From: CAUZRD01 sp963582255
Lineage (GTDB): Bacteria > Pseudomonadota > Alphaproteobacteria > Rhizobiales > TMED25
Direction of reading: 5' to 3'
NCBI GenBank assembly: GCA_963582255.1
Contig: CAUZRD010000081.1
Coordinates: forward strand, 1 to 9,023
Length of the DNA: 9,023 nt
The translations under genes and the position numbers were made by a program. How positions within the stretch are numbered: position 1 is the stretch's first letter; every line of letters begins with the position of its first letter. The notes beneath the pieces were generated by a model, which did not search any database, was not told the origin of the DNA, and saw only the letters and a list, made by a program, of their open reading frames with translations. Positions 6,456 to 9,023 of the stretch are shown piece by piece.

Positions 6456-7376
6456 ATGCCAAACATACTATACGACAAGCATCAATACATTGCCACAATC
6501 ACTATCAACAATCCGGATAATGGCAACATTCTAGACATAAATACCTCCAAAGAGATCAGTAAAGTCTGGAAAGAAGTATGGGAGGACCGCGATGTCCGCG
6601 CCATAATTTTAACCGGTACGGGCGATCGGCATTTTTGCGCGGGACACAACTTGGCAATACCGCCTGAAATGACGGCTGAAGAATGGGAGAGAGCCCGAGC
6701 TGAGAGTGTTTTCTGGCCGATGGAAGGGAGTGTAAACGGTGCAAAAATAGGTGCTGATGGGCGGCTTGGGGATCATTATCCACAAATTTGGAAGCCTGTA
6801 ATTGGCGCCATAAACGGTTGGGCTGCAGGCGCTGGATTTTATATCATGCTGACTTCAACTGATATCCGCATTGCCTCCCACGAGCACGCGCGCTTCAAAT
6901 TTGCATTGCTCAGTCAGGGATGGGTTGGTGGCGGCCCTGGCGCAACATATCTTGCTAGGCAAATTTCATATGCCGACACTATGCGAGTGTTGCTTTCCGA
7001 CAATCCGTTTGACGCCGATGAGGCTTTACGCATGAACCTGATCAACGAGGTGGTCCCGCATGACAAGTTATTAGCTCGAGCTGGGGAAATAGCCTCTCAG
7101 ATTGCCGCGATGCCACCATTAGCTGTCCGAATGATGAAAGAATTTGTCATTCGTTTCCGCGACACTCCAGTTACCGAAGCATGGCGTGTTCAAACCTTGA
7201 TGAACACACTACTCACTCAATTAACAACGGATGGAGACGAAGGCCGTAAAGCATTCATGGAAAAGCGTCCTCCCGAATTTACCGGGGGCATTAGGCAAAA
7301 AGGTGAGCCCTACCCCGATCTCCTCGAGGAGGAATGGGAGAGGATGAAGGCTGTACGTCAGGAACTGTTCGGCTAA
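6456..7376 (+). CDS. Crotonase-superfamily (enoyl-CoA hydratase/isomerase-like) protein lacking the hydratase glutamates
   Basis: A 306-residue crotonase-fold protein, longer than the usual 255-270. The acyl-CoA binding frame is clear: the first oxyanion-hole segment HFCAGHNL (residues 59-66), the second AINGWAAGAG (118-127), then DIRIASHEHARF and GGGPGATYLAR. The two catalytic glutamates of enoyl-CoA hydratase (rat E144 and E164) align by eye with Y129 in GAGFYI and L151 in FALLSQG, so neither is present. The loop between the oxyanion segments is longer than normal (about 67-110), and there is a charged C-terminal tail after RPPEFTGG. Relatives without these acids can be isomerases, hydrolases, decarboxylases or dehalogenases, so plain hydratase activity is doubtful. 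GGAG lies nine bases before the ATG. The 18-base gap from the CoA-transferase stop implies co-transcription and a substrate supplied as that enzyme's CoA thioester. Confidence 0.9.
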   Translation: MPNILYDKHQYIATITINNPDNGNILDINTSKEISKVWKEVWEDRDVRAIILTGTGDRHFCAGHNLAIPPEMTAEEWERARAESVFWPMEGSVNGAKIGADGRLGDHYPQIWKPVIGAINGWAAGAGFYIMLTSTDIRIASHEHARFKFALLSQGWVGGGPGATYLARQISYADTMRVLLSDNPFDADEALRMNLINEVVPHDKLLARAGEIASQIAAMPPLAVRMMKEFVIRFRDTPVTEAWRVQTLMNTLLTQLTTDGDEGRKAFMEKRPPEFTGGIRQKGEPYPDLLEEEWERMKAVRQELFG

Positions 7377-7412
7377 ACAGAACTTAGCAATCCCCTACTA
7401 AACTGACCTATA

Positions 7413-7419
7413 AAAAAAG
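7413..7419 (-). terminator. T run after the amidase stop codon, weak terminator candidate
   Basis: On the minus strand seven Ts follow the amidase stop codon by three bases. The only preceding stem is a very short GCT/AGC around GAG at the end of the gene, so an intrinsic terminator is only weakly supported. Nothing stronger is visible for either gene in this 45-base convergent gap. Confidence 0.2.
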
Positions 7420-7421
7420 TG

Positions 7422-8843
7422 TTAGCTCTCAGCAAAAAAAGGCAGCGGCGCGAAGGGATTTGCCTGCTCATAGGCACGAGCAACACGCAAGAGCAGTGCG
7501 TCTTCAAAATGGCGGCCTACCAACTGAAATGCAACAGGAAGACCTCTACTACCCAAACCACAAGGAACGCTACAGGCTGGCTGCATTGTCAAATTGAACG
7601 GATAGGTAAAAGGTGACCAGTCTATCCATTCAGTCATATTGCGTGAATCCGGAAAATTTTGCCCCACCTTAATAGCTTCTAATGGCATCTGCGGAGTTAG
7701 AAGCAAATCATAGCTCTCGTGAAAGCGGGCCATGCGGGTGCCCAGTTCGATGCGTTGAACATTCGCGTCGATTACATCCTCAGAACTGTAGCTACCACCC
7801 TTTTGGGCAATGGAAAGCAACCCATTATCCATCAACTCTCTTTTCTCCTCGGGAATCTGTGCCACGAGCCAGGCGTCCGCTGTCGCCCACAAAACCTCAA
7901 TTATCGGCTGCGGTGATGGAATATTAGGATCGGCCTCCTCAACGATTGCACCGAGATCAGCGAGGGCACCAGCAGCTCGTTCAACCGCCGTGGCAACATC
8001 ATCATCGCACCATCCATGGGGCCCAAGCGTGCGACTATACGCAATGCGCACACCGTCAATACTCCCATCGAGTTTTTCAAGATAGTCGACGTGCTGGGCA
8101 GAAGCAGGAGCTGCCATAAAGTCGCGATGATCAGGCTGGGCAAGTACATTCAACATCGCAGCGGCATCTTTCACACATCGAGTAATAGGTCCCATACTCA
8201 TCAGTGTGCCTATATGCGCAGGTAAAGGATAATGAGGAACAAGACCAAAAGTAGGTTTATGGCCAAATACTCCGGTAAAAGCGGCCGGAATGCGGATAGA
8301 GCCGGCAGCATCGGATCCTTGATGTAACGGCCCCATGAATGCAGCAGCAGCAGCAGCAGCGCCGCCGGACGAGCCGCCTGGTGTGCAATCATAATCCCAA
8401 GGATTACGAGTAACTCCAGTGAGAGGACTATCCGTCACTCCCTTCCATCCAAATTCGGGTGTTGTTGTCTTTCCCACCAGCACCGCGCCGGATTCGCGCA
8501 GCCGTGCTGTCGCCGGAGCATCCTCATCCCACGGCCCTGAATTATCAGTGGTACGTGAGCCGCGCAAAGTTGGCCAGCCCTTCGTCAAAGTAAGATCCTT
8601 GATTGTAACGGGAACCCCATCAATAGGACTGAGCGGTTGGCCACGTAGCCAACGTTCCTCTGCACTACCAGCCATAGCCATAGTCGCGTCCTCATCAAAA
8701 TAGCAGATGCAATTGAGCGCACCGTTGTGACGGCTAATTTGATCAAGAACGGCTCGCGTCGCCTCAATTGGAGAGATCTGTTTCGACCCGTAAAGATTTG
8801 CTAGCTCTAATGCCGTAAGCTTTAAAATTTCATCGCTAATCAT
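7422..8843 (-). CDS. Amidase-signature family hydrolase
   Basis: A 473-residue amidase-signature protein of normal family length. The Ser-cisSer-Lys triad is complete: K82 in PVTIKDLTL, the cis-serine S158 in TPGGSSGGA and the nucleophile S182 in DAAGSIRIPAAF. The 158-to-182 spacing equals that of S217-S241 in fatty acid amide hydrolase. Further signatures are GVTRNPWD, GHKPTFG and the C-terminal QPACSVPCG with AFQLVGRHFED. It should hydrolyse an amide (or ester) to a carboxylic acid plus amine or ammonia. No signal peptide is seen, so it is probably cytoplasmic. It is unlikely to be the tRNA amidotransferase subunit GatA, because no gatB or gatC is adjacent. ATG at 8843 is preceded by GGGGTGA three bases upstream, a close but usable site; the nearby ATG at 8833 is out of frame. 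It converges with the crotonase gene across 45 bases. A seven-alanine run follows GGSSGG. Confidence 0.93.
   Translation of the reverse strand: MISDEILKLTALELANLYGSKQISPIEATRAVLDQISRHNGALNCICYFDEDATMAMAGSAEERWLRGQPLSPIDGVPVTIKDLTLTKGWPTLRGSRTTDNSGPWDEDAPATARLRESGAVLVGKTTTPEFGWKGVTDSPLTGVTRNPWDYDCTPGGSSGGAAAAAAAFMGPLHQGSDAAGSIRIPAAFTGVFGHKPTFGLVPHYPLPAHIGTLMSMGPITRCVKDAAAMLNVLAQPDHRDFMAAPASAQHVDYLEKLDGSIDGVRIAYSRTLGPHGWCDDDVATAVERAAGALADLGAIVEEADPNIPSPQPIIEVLWATADAWLVAQIPEEKRELMDNGLLSIAQKGGSYSSEDVIDANVQRIELGTRMARFHESYDLLLTPQMPLEAIKVGQNFPDSRNMTEWIDWSPFTYPFNLTMQPACSVPCGLGSRGLPVAFQLVGRHFEDALLLRVARAYEQANPFAPLPFFAES
8341..8360. repeat. Short (GCA)n microsatellite inside the amidase gene
   Basis: Six perfect GCA units plus GC, encoding the alanine run (residues 162-168) right after the GGSSGG cis-serine loop, with GCT-type codons on the coding strand. 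Alanine is common here in the family, but the uniform codon use makes it slippage-prone. Length changes in units of three would keep the frame. Confidence 0.7.
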
Positions 8844-9023
8844 CGCTCACCCCGGGTTTAATCTCAACTAAGGACCGTTGAATAACATTCACAACTGGAT
8901 GCGACTACTTTGTCTATGATAAATAGCTGCACATTTATCCCAATTCATAAAAATGACCCCACTAAAATTAAAACTCATTACGATGACAAATCTCATATGA
9001 TTTATGATGATATTTTTACAAAA
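8844..9023. other. AT-rich upstream region of the amidase gene
   Basis: This stretch contains the probable amidase promoter and dyad. No coding frame is convincing; the plus-strand ATGs near 8953 and 8983 are closed by stops within 20 codons. Whatever lies upstream is outside the window. Confidence 0.5.
8916..8943 (-). promoter_or_regulatory. Probable amidase promoter overlapped by a perfect 7-bp dyad
   Basis: On the minus strand TTGGGA (8938-8943) and TATCAT (8916-8921) are 16 bases apart, matching consensus at 4/6 and 5/6 positions. The -10 box ends 72 bases before the amidase ATG. The exact inverted repeat GATAAAT (8918-8924) and ATTTATC (8933-8939), with 8 bases between, spans the space between the two boxes, as expected of an operator. 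The surrounding DNA to 9023 is AT-rich, which weakens both calls. Confidence 0.4.

Noticed and set aside
7810..8085. Several plus-strand frames of 60-95 codons across the amidase
   Set aside because: All are antisense shadows of a well-conserved gene and none has start signals.
7422..8843. GatA (glutamyl-tRNA amidotransferase subunit A)
   Set aside because: The same superfamily, but it stands alone without gatB or gatC, so a general amidase is the better call.
8916..8943. Replication origin or attachment site in the AT-rich tail
   Set aside because: There are no DnaA-box clusters, iterons or direct repeats marking an insertion, only one dyad in a promoter-like setting.

Overview
The window reads as chromosomal DNA of a proteobacterium. 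It has ordinary Shine-Dalgarno sites, ATG/GTG starts, roughly balanced base composition in the genes and AT-rich intergenic stretches. The gene set (a beta-hydroxyacid dehydrogenase, a DUF1330 protein, an EamA exporter, an ACMSD-type amidohydrolase, a class III CoA-transferase, a crotonase and an amidase) is typical of accessory catabolic regions in free-living marine or soil proteobacteria. No rRNA, tRNA, phage gene, transposase or CRISPR array is visible, and the genus cannot be fixed from the sequence alone.

Layout. (1) 1-187 is the 3' end of a 3-hydroxyisobutyrate-dehydrogenase-like oxidoreductase (+), followed by a small DUF1330 gene at 340-633 (+). (2) A convergent gap at 634-928 holds several perfect short inverted repeats, and 929-1852 (-) encodes a ten-helix EamA/DMT transporter with a recognisable promoter. 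(3) 1853-2731 has no intact gene but looks like a gene graveyard. It contains a small exported-protein gene that appears broken by a one-base change in a G run (2004-2286), a possible scrap of a second EamA-type transporter (about 2428-2637), and several hairpins. (4) 2732-3823 (-) is an amidohydrolase/decarboxylase-type metalloenzyme. It is divergent from a two-gene operon (+) made of an 802-residue tandem CaiB/BaiF CoA-transferase (4029-6437) and a crotonase-fold protein (6456-7376). The 205-base divergent spacer carries a perfect dyad next to a T run. (5) A stand-alone amidase-signature hydrolase (7422-8843, -) converges on the crotonase gene, and its promoter region holds another perfect dyad.

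How the genes may work together (inference): the amidase could free a carboxylic acid from an amide. The double CoA-transferase could activate that acid by CoA exchange, the crotonase could transform the thioester, and the amidohydrolase could decarboxylate or hydrolyse a related intermediate. The substrate is unknown. The least ordinary points are the fused CoA-transferase with both catalytic aspartates retained, a crotonase partner lacking both hydratase glutamates, and the decaying exported-protein locus.
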